A stretch of 36,742 bases of DNA, taken from the NCBI GenBank assembly GCA_021325525.1, contig JAJPHB010000070.1:1-36742 (forward strand), written 5' to 3'. Below, one piece after another: positions 7,144 to 17,968 of the stretch. The number at the start of each line of letters is the position of its first letter. The first letter of the stretch is position 1. A model generated the notes under the pieces. That model was given only the letters and a program-made list of their open reading frames with translations, did no database searches and was not told the DNA's origin. The translations under genes were made by a program, and so were the position numbers. The DNA is from Alphaproteobacteria bacterium. GTDB lineage: Bacteria > Pseudomonadota > Alphaproteobacteria > ATCC43930 > CGMCC-115725.

Positions 7144-9069
7144 CTATTCCTCCGCCATGCCGGCGAGGCGCAGCCCGGTGCGGAGGCGCTCGTGCTGGGC
7201 GCGATAGGCCAGGCTCGTCGCCGGCAAGGGCACGGACCAATCGTCGAAGAGCCGCTTGATCGTGAGCTCCGGCCGCAGGCGAAGGCAGCTCGCGAGAGCC
7301 GCCGCGGCTTCCTCGGCGCGACCCGACATCGCCAGGATCGCGGCCAGCAGCGCATAAGCGCGCACGTCTTTCGGATTGGCGTCGGCCGAGAGCCGCAGCA
7401 GCCGGATCGCCTCTTCGTCCTCGCCGAGAAAGAACTGCACCCGTCCCATGGCGCCGAGCCAGATCCACCGGCTCGGATCGTGCGGGCCGATCGCCTCGGC
7501 TTTCCCGAACCACGCCAACGCTTCCTCAAAGCGGCCGAGATAGAGCTGGCTGAGGCCGATCTCCTTATACGCCCAGGGCTCGCCGGGGTTCTGCGCGATG
7601 ACGACCTGGCCGGCCGCGATCGCATCCTCGAACTTCCCCTCGGCACGGAGCAGCGCCGCGTGGATTTTGAGTGCGACGATGTGGCGCGCCTCGATGGCGA
7701 GCGCGCGCTCGATCAGCGCCCTCGCCCTCCGAAGCCTGTCCTCGCGCCCCGTCTCGTAGTAGCTGTTCAGCACTTCGAAGACGTAGGTCGTCGCCACGCC
7801 CGCCAGCGCATCGACATTCTCGGGATCGGATTCCAGCGCGCTCTCGAAGAGGGCGCGCGCGGCGATCATGGTCTCGCGGGAGGCCGGGCGGTTGGCGACG
7901 GCCTGGCCGCGCATGACGAAATCGATGGCGGATGGATTGCCGCGATGCTCGCGCTCGCTTCGCCGCGCCTCGACATCGACGAGCCGCAGCCCGACGGCGC
8001 GCGACAATCGGCCGACGATCTCGTCTTGAATCGCGAGCACGTCCTTGCGCGTCTTGTCGAAGCGCTCGGCCCAGATCTCGGTATTGGTCTCAGCGTCGGT
8101 CAGCTGGGCGTTGACGCGCACCTGCTCGCCATCGGCCATGACGCTCCCCGCGAGCAGGTAGCGGACATTGAGATCGCGTCCGACCGCGCCCGGATCGACC
8201 GGCTTGCCCTTGTAGGTGAAGGCCGTGGCGCGCGCCACCACGAAGCTGCCGGGAAGGGCGCGCGACAGATCCGTCGTCAGGCTCTCGGTGATGCCGTCGA
8301 CGAAATAGTCCTGCCGAGGATCGCCGCTCAGATTGGCGAAGGGCAGCACGACGATCGACAGCCGCGGGATGGTTTCGGACGGCTCGGCTTCCGGCGCCGG
8401 CGCGCCCACCAGCGCCGTCAGCGCCGCCGGCGCATCCGTCTGTCCCAGCCGCCACGACGCGGCGGCGATCGCCGAGGCGAGACCGAGCGCGACGGCGGCT
8501 CTCGGCCCGAGACGCCGCCATCGGCGGCCGCCGCCCTTCGGCAGCTGCGTCGCGCCGCCGGACTGCAGGCGATACGCATGGACCGGCCGCGCGATGTTCT
8601 TGACCTGCCGATTGCCGAGATCGGCGAAGGACGCGGCCAGCTTGTCGCGAACATGCTCGTAGACGGCGCGGGACACGACGATTCCGCCGGGCTCGGCCAA
8701 TCCTTCGAGGCGAACCGCGATGTTGACGCCGTCGCCGAAGATGTCGTCGGCTTCGACGATGACGTCGCCGAGATTGACGCCAATGCGGAACATGAGGCGC
8801 TGACCCGCTGGCAGCTTCGCATTTCGCTCCGCGGCGCCATTCTGGATGTCGATCGCGCACCGCATCGCCTCGACGACGCTGGCGAAATCTGCCAAGAGGC
8901 CGTCCCCGGTCTTCTTGACGACAATGCCGCCGCGCGCGCCGATCGCGGGGATGAGTAGCTCGTGCCACAGCGCCGCAAAGCGCGCATGCGTGCCCTCTTC
9001 ATCCTCGCTCATGAGACGGCTGTATCCCGCGACATCGAGGCTGAGAATCGTCGTCAGCTTGCGAATCAA
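7144..9069 (-). CDS. Class III adenylate cyclase with TolB-like and TPR regions
   Basis: A 641-residue protein. Residues about 4-170 form a class III nucleotide cyclase domain: metal-binding D12 (LSLDVAGYSRLM) and D56 (KKTGDGLLADF), adenine-recognition candidates K52/K53 and D109 (DDIFGDGVN), and transition-state residues N116 and R120 (NIAVRLE). These predict ATP to cAMP. A single hydrophobic segment at about 190-206 may anchor the protein. The middle region (LPFANLSGDPRQDYFVDGIT) is the TolB-like domain common in such cyclases, and the C-terminal third contains TPR-like helical repeats. I choose a TTG start at 9069 because GGAGG lies 8 bases before it and the cyclase domain begins at once; an in-frame GTG at 9084 has no ribosome site. 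It is divergent from the LysR gene. Confidence 0.87.
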   Translation of the reverse strand: MIRKLTTILSLDVAGYSRLMSEDEEGTHARFAALWHELLIPAIGARGGIVVKKTGDGLLADFASVVEAMRCAIDIQNGAAERNAKLPAGQRLMFRIGVNLGDVIVEADDIFGDGVNIAVRLEGLAEPGGIVVSRAVYEHVRDKLAASFADLGNRQVKNIARPVHAYRLQSGGATQLPKGGGRRWRRLGPRAAVALGLASAIAAASWRLGQTDAPAALTALVGAPAPEAEPSETIPRLSIVVLPFANLSGDPRQDYFVDGITESLTTDLSRALPGSFVVARATAFTYKGKPVDPGAVGRDLNVRYLLAGSVMADGEQVRVNAQLTDAETNTEIWAERFDKTRKDVLAIQDEIVGRLSRAVGLRLVDVEARRSEREHRGNPSAIDFVMRGQAVANRPASRETMIAARALFESALESDPENVDALAGVATTYVFEVLNSYYETGREDRLRRARALIERALAIEARHIVALKIHAALLRAEGKFEDAIAAGQVVIAQNPGEPWAYKEIGLSQLYLGRFEEALAWFGKAEAIGPHDPSRWIWLGAMGRVQFFLGEDEEAIRLLRLSADANPKDVRAYALLAAILAMSGRAEEAAAALASCLRLRPELTIKRLFDDWSVPLPATSLAYRAQHERLRTGLRLAGMAEE

Positions 9070-9475
9070 CGCCGCTACCTCCACTGGGTTGGCCGGGCTT
9101 GCGGCCGGCGCCGATGGATTGTCCGCGTTCGCGTCCCGGTTCTCTCGCAGCCGGATGTGTTCGAGGCCGTCCGCTGGAAAGCGCGACCCGCGCCGCCATC
9201 GCAGGCGCCGAACGGGTCCTCGATCCGCGCCGGCCAAGCGGCCGGTCGCCGGCGCGCAAGGTCGGCGTTCGGCCGGCTGCAATGCGCTTCGACCCGGTCT
9301 CCCTGGAGCGGCCGGGCTGCGCCTCCGCACGCGATTTTCGGATTGCCGCCGAAAGCCGGTGCGGCCATCGCGCGCCCGAGGTTGTCCCACCCCGCTCTCG
9401 CGTGGTTCAATTGCCCGGACGATCCCGAAAAAGCAAATTGGCTTTCGAAATCGCATCAATAAGGAATTCTTTGCG
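9070..9475. other. Divergent intergenic region, 406 bases, cyclase and LysR genes
   Basis: No coding sequence is convincing here; the open frames are low-complexity Arg/Ala/Pro readings typical of GC-rich DNA. The last 50 bases are distinctly AT-richer. They hold an interrupted inverted repeat, AAAGC (9430-9434) and GCTTT (9441-9445), a TTCGAA palindrome (9444-9449), and ATTG/CAAT words at 9437-9440 and 9457-9460. LysR regulators usually bind such imperfect dyads near their own promoter, so this is the most likely operator area. That is inference. The LysR ribosome site AAGGA is at 9461-9465. Confidence 0.35.
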
Positions 9476-10504
9476 ATGCGCAGCCTCAACCTCGACCAGT
9501 TGCGGGCGCTGACCGAAGTCGCGACGCTCGGCAGCTTTTCCGCGGCCGCGCGGCGCCTCAATCTCACGCAGCCGGCGGTCAGCCTGCAAATTCGCGAGCT
9601 CGAAGCCCGCTGGGGCCTGCGCCTCATCGAGCGCCTCGGCAAGAAGGCGCGCGCGACCGGCCCGGGCCGGGAGCTGATCGAGCATGCCCGCCGCATCGCG
9701 CGGGAATGCGAAGCGGCGGAGACGGCGATGCGCGGCCTGCGCGACGGCTGGTTCGGCCGCGTCCATATCGGCGCGACGCTGACGGCCCTGATGTATGACC
9801 TGCCGCCGGTGCTGAAGCGTTTGCGCGCCGAGCATCCGCAGATCGAGGTCGTCATCACCAATATGCCGACGCGCGACACGGTCGAGCAGATCGCGCAGAA
9901 CACGATCGATTTCGGCCTGGTGACCTTGCCGGTCAAATCGGCGCTGCTGAAGGCGACGCCGCTGCGCGCGCAGCGCTGCGTCGCCATCCTTCCGGCGGCG
10001 ACCCCGGACGTCCCCGATGAGGTGACGCCGGCCTATCTCGCCCGGCATCCCCTCGTCCTGGAGCATGAGCGGGGGGCGGTTCACGCGCTCGCCATGCAAT
10101 GGCTGTCGAAGCATCTGCCGCTGGCCCGCCCGCCCATGCATGTCGGCATCATCGAGGCGGCAAAGCTGGCGGTGGCGTCCGGTCTCGGCATGTCGATCGT
10201 CCCCGATGTCGCTGTCGCCGAGCACGGCGCCGATATCCTCGTCCGGCCGCTGAAGCCCGCCCTCCCCTGCACGCTGGGTCTCGTCGAGCGGCGGAACAAG
10301 CCGAGCGAGGCGGCCTACGACATCGTGCGCAGCGCGCTGCTCGGCCTCAGCACCCTCCGCGAGACCGGCGCGTCGAAGCGCCGCCGAAAGCTGCCCGCCG
10401 CCGCGGCGGCCGCGTCACGCAAGCGCCTCGGCGAGGCCGGCCGCTCGGCCGGGCCTCCTATCGTCCGGCGCCATTCCACCTCGCCTCCGCGCCATCGCGT
10501 GTGA
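9476..10504 (+). CDS. LysR family transcriptional regulator
   Basis: A 342-residue LysR-type regulator. The N-terminal winged helix-turn-helix covers about residues 3-62 (LDQLRALTEVATLGSFSAAA, then LNLTQPAVSLQIRELE). The substrate-binding domain spans about 90-300, with VHIGATLTALMYDLPPVL at its start and AKLAVASGLGMSIVPDVAV, the common late segment of the fold. The effector is unknown. The ATG at 9476 follows AAGGA with 10 bases between. The last 40 or so residues are a basic, low-complexity tail (SKRRRKLPAAAAAASRKR) beyond the normal LysR end, possibly a read-on in GC-rich sequence. The DUF4242 gene follows after 80 bases and the cyclase gene is divergent upstream; either may be a target. 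Confidence 0.9.
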   Translation: MRSLNLDQLRALTEVATLGSFSAAARRLNLTQPAVSLQIRELEARWGLRLIERLGKKARATGPGRELIEHARRIARECEAAETAMRGLRDGWFGRVHIGATLTALMYDLPPVLKRLRAEHPQIEVVITNMPTRDTVEQIAQNTIDFGLVTLPVKSALLKATPLRAQRCVAILPAATPDVPDEVTPAYLARHPLVLEHERGAVHALAMQWLSKHLPLARPPMHVGIIEAAKLAVASGLGMSIVPDVAVAEHGADILVRPLKPALPCTLGLVERRNKPSEAAYDIVRSALLGLSTLRETGASKRRRKLPAAAAAASRKRLGEAGRSAGPPIVRRHSTSPPRHRV

Positions 10505-10584
10505 GGCGCTTCACAACCCGGCGCCGCGCGCAGCCCTAATCTGGCCCCGTTTCGCTCCATCCAGGCGACCCGAGGAGAAGAGAG

Positions 10585-10869
10585 ATGGCCCTGCGCAAGT
10601 TCATCATCGAACGCGACATCCCGAAGGTCGGCACCTTGGAGCGCGAGCAGCTTCGCGCCGCGGCGGCGAAATCCAACGACGCGCTGCGCCAGATCGGGCC
10701 GGACATCCAGTGGGTCGAGAGCTACGTCGCCGACGACAAGACCTTCTGCGTCTACCTCGCCGCAGACGAGCGCGTCATCCGCAAGCACGCCGAGATCAGC
10801 GGCTTTCCGGCGACGAAGATCACGGAGATCCGCAAGATGATCGATCCGACGACCGAGAAGACGGGCTGA
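10585..10869 (+). CDS. DUF4242 family small protein
   Basis: A 94-residue cytosolic protein starting MALRKFIIERDIPKVG, with VESYVADDKTFCVYLAADE and a helical segment ending in ISGFPATKITEIRKMIDP. This is the DUF4242 family (ferredoxin-like alpha/beta fold). The best studied relative, Streptomyces SCO4226, is a nickel-binding protein. Whether this one binds nickel is unknown; the single Cys and His here give only a weak hint. A strong ribosome site (GAGGAGA) sits 6-12 bases upstream of the ATG. It follows the LysR gene in the same direction with an 80-base gap and converges on the exported-protein gene at 10902. Confidence 0.82.
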   Translation: MALRKFIIERDIPKVGTLEREQLRAAAAKSNDALRQIGPDIQWVESYVADDKTFCVYLAADERVIRKHAEISGFPATKITEIRKMIDPTTEKTG

Positions 10870-10901
10870 GGAGCCTTTCGCCTGCCGCGTCCCCCATCGC
10901 C

Positions 10902-11317
10902 TCACCGCGGATAGGCCGTGATGACGGCGCCGTCGGGAGCGACGACGACGCGGAGCTGACGGGCGGGACGGCCGTCAATCGTCGTCCCGATAGGGCGCGG
11001 GAAGGTGTAATCGTAGAGCGTGCCGGAGCGGCCGTTGGTGTCGGGCCGGGGATGACCCTCGCGAATGGCTTCGGCGATCATTCCGCGGATCGTCGCGGCG
11101 GTCGTGCCGGGTGCGTAATGGCTGGCATCTGACGCGGTGCTGGCGGGGCCGTGGCGCGTCATGATGTGGCGGAGCGCGTGGGCGGTGAGGTAGGGCTCCG
11201 CCGGCTGCGGCGCCGCGAGCTGCGCCTGCGGGGCCGAGCCCGGCAGCGGCGGCACCGCGCCGAGAAGCACCCCCATGAAGGCGGTCGCCGCGAGGCGCCG
11301 CAGAAGGCCCGATGGCG

Positions 11318-11321
<4 letters not shown>
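10902..11321 (-). CDS. Small exported protein with a possible nuclease-toxin-like domain
   Basis: A 139-residue protein whose ATG overlaps the mutL stop (ATGA), so it is translated with mutL. Residues 6-27 form a hydrophobic signal or anchor after RR at 8-9, followed by a Pro/Ala/Gln linker. The conserved-looking part is residues 45-139: [14 protein letters not shown], then [18 protein letters not shown], then [11 protein letters not shown] and [19 protein letters not shown]. The His-xxx-Arg-His start, a central helix and two terminal strands remind me of small RNase-fold domains at the ends of polymorphic toxins, but I cannot name a family, and no immunity gene is evident. Treat the function as unknown. 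It converges with the DUF4242 gene. Confidence 0.7.
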
Positions 11322-13147
<1,826 letters not shown>

Positions 13148-13252
13148 GCCGGCGATTGTGCCCGCCCGCGGCGCCGCCGCCAAGCCGTCGGCGCGCCAAG
13201 GAGCGTCCACGGCACGCCCCCGGCGAAACGACGGAGCGCGCCGCCTTCGCTC

Positions 13253-14199
13253 TCACCAGGGAGGCAGCGGCTCCCAGCCCTCCGGCGTCCATTTGAAGAG
13301 AGTGGCCGAGATCGGCCGTTCCGAACGCTTTACCGCATCCCGCACGAAGCTCGCCATCGCCTGCGGCATTCCGGGGCGCCGCGCGTCACCGTAGATCACG
13401 AGACGGCTTCCCGGCACGGCGAGGAGGAGCTCGCCCCCCATCCTCTTCGCGACCTGGGCCCATTCCTCATGCAGAAGAATTCGGCTCGATTCGTAATCGT
13501 CTCCCTCGATATAGAAGAAAGCCTGTCCCGGCGCGTCGTGAGCGACCGCGTCCATCGGGCGCAAGGCCGCCGTGATATTGCGCATTGCCAGCGCCATCAC
13601 CCCGTCTGGGGTCAGCGCGAGATCCTCGAGATCGCGCGCATTGAGGAAGCGCAGCTTGCGCGGCTCGTCGCGGACGATTGCCAAGGAGAGATCGCCGGCA
13701 AGCGGTCGGGCGACCGGTTGCGCCGCGGGATTGGCAGCGACGTCTTGGTCCAATTGCGCGATATAGGCGGAGGGCCGCACGACCGGCAGAAACTTGGTGC
13801 GATCGATCGGAAGCGCCGATTCCTCTAGAGCGCTCGAGGTGTTCGCAACATATCCCTGAACCGCATTCGGACATCGCGCGCGGTTGGCGGCACAGAATCG
13901 CCAGATGCGATCGAGGCTCGCGACCGCGTGTCCACCGCCCTTCCCTGCCGCGAGCTCCAGGGTCAAAGGCTCCTTCACGGTCACCGTGGCGCCCGACATC
14001 GCCGCCGCGAGCCGTTGCGCGACATAAGCGGTGAAACCGGGTGGATCTGTAGGAATAGACTCGGCGGAGGTCGCGCTGCTCGTCGGGCTGTCGATACTCC
14101 TTGTGGTGCTCGCCGCCTTGTCGGTGCCCGTTGTGCAGCTCGCGAGAGCGCAGATACCAGCGCGAGGAAGACGCTCGCCGAACGCCACTGCCCCGCCAT
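13253..14199 (-). CDS. DUF1444 family lipoprotein, apparent 2-base frame break after the signal sequence
   Basis: The main frame (stop at 13253) holds a DUF1444-like domain: VTVKEPLTLELAAG, SLDRIWRFC, RPLAGDLSLAIVRDE and LNARDLEDLALTPDGVMALA are typical. The function of this family is unknown. In that frame the N-terminus has no good signal peptide, only ICALASCTTG. In a neighbouring frame an ATG at 14199, preceded by GGAG at 14206-14209, encodes MAGQWRSASVFLALVSAL, a clear signal sequence. Removing two bases within GAGAG at 14144-14148 joins the two as LVSALASC, a lipobox with Cys21, and gives a 314-residue lipoprotein. So the gene is either frameshifted or carries a sequence error. It lies between the M16 genes and mutL, with 289 bases of unassigned DNA upstream (14200-14488). 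Confidence 0.68.
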
Positions 14200-14488
14200 T
14201 CACGACTCCATGACCCGTTAATGTCACCAGTTCGAGTGTAGTTCAACCTACGCTTGCGGTCATCGATGCTGCAGATGTCCCTCTCCCGCCAGCTCGATCC
14301 GGCCAATGCTGGAGCGCGATGAATCGACGACGAGGAGATCGCGAAATGCCATCGGACGGTCGCTTTTGCCGAGGTGATGGTCGCAAGGTCCTCTGAATCT
14401 CGCCGGAGCGCGTTGATCCAACGCAATCGAAGCATCTTGTATCCGCCACGCTCGGCGCGTCGGCGCCGGCCGGCGGCGACAGCAGGCG

Positions 14489-15856
14489 TCAACTGCCGCT
14501 GGCGGTCACCTCGCGGGTCGGCTTGAGGTTGGTCGGCGTGCCGACCACCGCGAAGCCGAGCTGCGCCGGATCGAAGAGGCGCTTGGCGACGCGCTTTGCG
14601 TCCTCGAGCGTCACCGCGTCGATGAGGGCGTTGCGCTTGTCGAGGAAATCGATGCCGAGCTTGTCCTCCTGCATCTGCACCAGGGTTCCCGCGATGCGCC
14701 CGGTCGAATCGAATTGCAGCGGGAAGGAGCCGGTGAGGTAGGTCTTGGCGTTGGCGAGCTCTTCCGCCGTCGGCCCGTCGTCATGCATGCGCCGCCATTC
14801 CTCGCGGATGATGTCGATCGACTGCGCCACCGCGTCATTGCGCGTCGCGACGCCGCCCAGGATGACGCCGCTCTCGCGCAGCGGCACGAGATAGGTGTAG
14901 ACGCCATAGGCAAGCCCGCGCTTGACGCGCACCTCCTCCATGAGGCGCGAGGAGAAGCCGCCGCCGCCGAGGATGTAATTGTCGAGATAGGCCGCGTACC
15001 AATCCGGATCGTCGCGCTTGATGCCGGGCTCGCCGAAGGTGGCGACGCTTTGCGGGATCGGCTTCTTGACGAGGAGGAGCGCGCCGGCATCCTGCGCCGT
15101 CGCGGGCGCGACCGGCGCCGGCGCCGCCTCTGCCGGGAGCGGGCCGAAGGTCTTGTCGAGGAGACTCGCCAGCGCCTCGGGCGCGACGTCGCCGACGACG
15201 CCGATGGTGAGCGCGTCGCGGGCGAAGCGGTCATGGGCAAAGCGCTTCAGATCCGCGACCGTGATCGCGGCGAGGGTGGCGGCAGTGCCGTCGGTCGGGC
15301 GCGCATAGGGATGGCCGTCGAAGGCGTTGCGCCACCAGACGCGGTTGGCGACGGCGTTGGGATTCTCGGCCCGCTGCGCGACCTCGGCGATGAGATCGGC
15401 GCGGATGCGCGCGAGCGGCTCCGCATCGAAGCGCGGCTCCGTCAGGGCGAGGCGCAGCAGGTCGAAGGCGGCATCGACGTTCTTCGTCACGGTGCGCAGC
15501 GAGCCCGTCACGTAATCCTGGGAGGCGCCGAAGGCGACCGAGCTCGCGAGGTCTTCGAGACGCGCCTGGTAGGCGCCGCTGTCGAGCCGTCCCGCCCCCT
15601 CGTCGAGCAGCGCCGTCGTCATGCGCGCGAGGCCGAGCTTCTCCTTGGGCTCGGTGGCGGCGCCGCCGCGGAAGGAGAATTCGAGCGTGACGATCGGCAG
15701 GGAATGATCCTCGACGAGCCACGCCTCGATTCCGCCGGGGCTGCGCACGCGCTCGATGGTGAAGGCGCGGGCGGCGGGCGAGACGGCGAGGCCGAGGCAG
15801 AGGACGAGCCCGAGCAGCAGCCGCGGGGCGGGCGGCGCGATGCGCGCGGCGCTCAT
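14489..15856 (-). CDS. M16 family peptidase-like protein, non-catalytic subunit
   Basis: A 455-residue exported M16 (insulinase/pitrilysin) homologue. A signal peptide runs over residues 1-31 (LLLGLVLCLGLAVSPAARA). The HxxEH zinc motif is absent: the matching place reads EKLGLARMTTALLDEG. The C-terminal half keeps SSRLMEEVRVKRGLAYGVYT, the Arg/Tyr-bearing segment of non-catalytic M16 subunits that binds substrate. It therefore should pair with the active subunit encoded just upstream to form a periplasmic heterodimer. Its ATG overlaps the stop of that gene (ATGA). A GC-rich palindromic stretch after the stop (14461-14480) may be part of a terminator but has no T-run. Confidence 0.9.
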   Translation of the reverse strand: MSAARIAPPAPRLLLGLVLCLGLAVSPAARAFTIERVRSPGGIEAWLVEDHSLPIVTLEFSFRGGAATEPKEKLGLARMTTALLDEGAGRLDSGAYQARLEDLASSVAFGASQDYVTGSLRTVTKNVDAAFDLLRLALTEPRFDAEPLARIRADLIAEVAQRAENPNAVANRVWWRNAFDGHPYARPTDGTAATLAAITVADLKRFAHDRFARDALTIGVVGDVAPEALASLLDKTFGPLPAEAAPAPVAPATAQDAGALLLVKKPIPQSVATFGEPGIKRDDPDWYAAYLDNYILGGGGFSSRLMEEVRVKRGLAYGVYTYLVPLRESGVILGGVATRNDAVAQSIDIIREEWRRMHDDGPTAEELANAKTYLTGSFPLQFDSTGRIAGTLVQMQEDKLGIDFLDKRNALIDAVTLEDAKRVAKRLFDPAQLGFAVVGTPTNLKPTREVTASGS

Positions 15857-17289
15857 TGGATGGCGCTCCCGGCCGGGACCTGCCCCGCCGGATGGCGCGC
15901 CGGCGCCGGCGCCTCCGCCATGGCCGCCGGGTTCGCGGGCAGCAGAACGCCCGTGACCGCGTCGGCGTCCTTGATGACGTAACGCGCCGCGGCGTTCACC
16001 TCCTCGGCCGTCACCTTGCCGATGCGCGCCGGCCACGCCTCGACATCATCGATGGTGCGGCCGACGGCGAGCGCCGCGCCGAAGATTCTGGCGGGGCCGG
16101 CGAGGCTGTCGCGGGAATAGACCTCTTCGGCCTGCATCCGCGCCGTCGCCCGCGCCACCTCTTCCGGCGTCACCCCCTTTTCGAGCAGCGTCTTGATCTG
16201 CGCCGCGATGGCGGCTTCGAGCTGCGCCATCTCGACGCCGGCGCGCGGCGTCGCATAGAAGCCGAAGGTCGACAGGTCGAGCGGTCCCGGATCGTAGAAG
16301 GCGCCGGCGGCGAGGGCGAGCTTCTGCTCGACGACGAGCGCGCGGTAGAGCCGCGAGGTGGCGCCGCCGCCGACGATCTCGGCCAGCACCTGCAGCGGGT
16401 AGGCGTATTTCGTCTCGCCGCCCGTATAGCTCGGCGCCAGGTAGGAGCGCGTCCAGTTCGCCTGCGCCACCTCGGGGCTGCGGAATTCGAGCCGCGCCGC
16501 GGCGACGCGCGGCGGCTCCTTGACCCTGAGGCGCGGCGGCACCGGCTGCGCCGGGATGGGCCCGTAGTATTTCTCGGCGAGGCGGCGCACCTCGTCGACG
16601 GTGACGTCGCCCGAGACCACGAGCACGGCATTGTTGGGGTGGTACCAGGTGCGGTAGAAGGCGAGCGCGTCGGCGGTCGAAAGCTGCGCCATCTCGCTCT
16701 CCCAGCCGATCGTCGGGTTGCGGTAGGGGTGGTGGAGGTAGATGGCGGTGCGCACTTGCTCGTTGAGGAGCGCCGCCGGGCTGTTGTCGATGCGCGAGCG
16801 GCGCTCCTCGAGGATGACTTGCCGCTCCGGCAGGACCACGGCATCCTCGAGGACGAGCCCGTTCATCCGGTCGGCTTCGAGCTTCATGACGAGCTCGAGG
16901 CGGTCGGCGGCGACGGTCTGGTGGAAGACCGTGTAGTCCTCGCTGGTGAAGGCGTTGTCGCGCCCGCCGTTCTTCGCGACGATCTGCGAGAACATGCCGG
17001 GCCCCACCGCCTTCGTGCCCTTGAACATCAGATGTTCGAGGAAATGGGCGATGCCCGACTTGCCGCGCGGCTCGTCGGCGGCCCCCACCTTGTACCAGAC
17101 CATCTGCGTCACCGCCGGTACGCGATGGTTCGGGATGACCACGACTTGCATGCCGTTTTCGAGGGTGAAGCCCTGGGCGCCGAAGCGCATCGCGGCCGCA
17201 TCCTGCGCCGGCGCCGGCCGCGCGGGCAGAAGGGCCGCGAGGATGATCAGCGCAGGAATGGGCGCGCGGCGCCAGAACCCTGCCAGCAT
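15853..17289 (-). CDS. M16 family zinc metallopeptidase, catalytic subunit
   Basis: A 478-residue exported protease. Residues 1-29 form a signal peptide (IPALIILAALLPARPAPAQ). The inverted zinc motif HFLEH gives H82, E85 and H86, and the downstream metal-ligand Glu lies in LPERQVILEERRSRIDN. GMQVVVIPNHRVPAVTQMVW is the standard M16 N-terminal strand region. The enzyme should cleave peptides in the periplasm together with the inactive subunit downstream. The gene follows the DUF3035 lipoprotein gene by 79 bases. This order, lspA, DUF3035, two M16 genes, is common in Rhodospirillales and suggests an envelope-maturation role, which is inferred. Confidence 0.93.
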   Translation of the reverse strand: MLAGFWRRAPIPALIILAALLPARPAPAQDAAAMRFGAQGFTLENGMQVVVIPNHRVPAVTQMVWYKVGAADEPRGKSGIAHFLEHLMFKGTKAVGPGMFSQIVAKNGGRDNAFTSEDYTVFHQTVAADRLELVMKLEADRMNGLVLEDAVVLPERQVILEERRSRIDNSPAALLNEQVRTAIYLHHPYRNPTIGWESEMAQLSTADALAFYRTWYHPNNAVLVVSGDVTVDEVRRLAEKYYGPIPAQPVPPRLRVKEPPRVAAARLEFRSPEVAQANWTRSYLAPSYTGGETKYAYPLQVLAEIVGGGATSRLYRALVVEQKLALAAGAFYDPGPLDLSTFGFYATPRAGVEMAQLEAAIAAQIKTLLEKGVTPEEVARATARMQAEEVYSRDSLAGPARIFGAALAVGRTIDDVEAWPARIGKVTAEEVNAAARYVIKDADAVTGVLLPANPAAMAEAPAPARHPAGQVPAGSAIQ

Positions 17290-17368
17290 CGGATTGCTCC
17301 CTAGACCATAGGGTCTCGTTCGAGATCGCCCGCGCGGGCAGCCCGGCGCCGGGCCGCTGCCGCGCGGA

Positions 17369-17947
17369 TCAGAAGAGCGGGAAAATGCCCTCGAGGAGCG
17401 CCTTCTTCTTGCGCTCGATGATCGGCGTCTCGCCCTCGGTGACCGGCTTGCCGAGCGCCGCATTCTGCCGCAGGCGCTCTGCCTCCTTGGTCGGATCGAC
17501 GACGATCCCGGGCTCGGGCTGCTTGTGCCAGAAGATGAGGCTGTCGATGAAGCTGCGGTCGGCTTCGAGGTAGCGGGTATTTTCCTGATTGACGATGCGG
17601 CGGATATTGGGATCGACATTGTCGGCCCCCGCCTCTTTCAGCAGCGCCGCCTCGCCGGCGCTCTGCGCCCCGTGCGGCGCTACCGCGGGGCCCGCCTTGT
17701 CCTCGACCTTGAAGACCGTGCTGCGCGCCTGCGCCGTCGGCGTCTGGTCCTGCGGCCGAAGCGCGCCGGCGCGCGGCGGCCGCAGGGTGTAGTCGGGCGG
17801 CAGTTCGAGCGGCGCGCGCGCCACCACGGTGAACTCGTCGGGCGGCGTTTTCTCGATCCCGAGGGATTTCTTGACGCCGCTGCACGCGCCGAGCGAGGCC
17901 ATGATCGCGACCGCGGCGGCAAAGACGAGGCAGCGCGAGATAGACAC
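17369..17947 (-). CDS. DUF3035 family lipoprotein
   Basis: A 192-residue lipoprotein of the alphaproteobacterial DUF3035 family. The signal sequence ends in MASLGAC with the lipidated Cys22. After it comes GVKKSLGIEKTPPDEFTVV, the hallmark segment, then APLELPPDYTLRPP, both diagnostic. The function is unknown; sometimes it is annotated as a beta-barrel-assembly-like protein because of its place in the genome, but nothing here shows that. The start codon is GTG at 17947, supported by GGGGAGGA four bases upstream. It sits 21 bases after lspA, the enzyme that would process its own signal peptide. Confidence 0.88.
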   Translation of the reverse strand: MSISRCLVFAAAVAIMASLGACSGVKKSLGIEKTPPDEFTVVARAPLELPPDYTLRPPRAGALRPQDQTPTAQARSTVFKVEDKAGPAVAPHGAQSAGEAALLKEAGADNVDPNIRRIVNQENTRYLEADRSFIDSLIFWHKQPEPGIVVDPTKEAERLRQNAALGKPVTEGETPIIERKKKALLEGIFPLF

Positions 17948-17968
17948 CGAGTCCTCCCCTACACCCGA

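Noticed and set aside
9430-9460. LysR operator before the LysR gene
   Set aside because: The dyads are short and off-centre from each other; kept only as a remark in the intergenic entry.
9070-9987. N-terminal extension of the adenylate cyclase upstream of the TTG start
   Set aside because: The extension is low-complexity, runs antisense through the LysR gene, and the cyclase domain and GGAGG support 9069.
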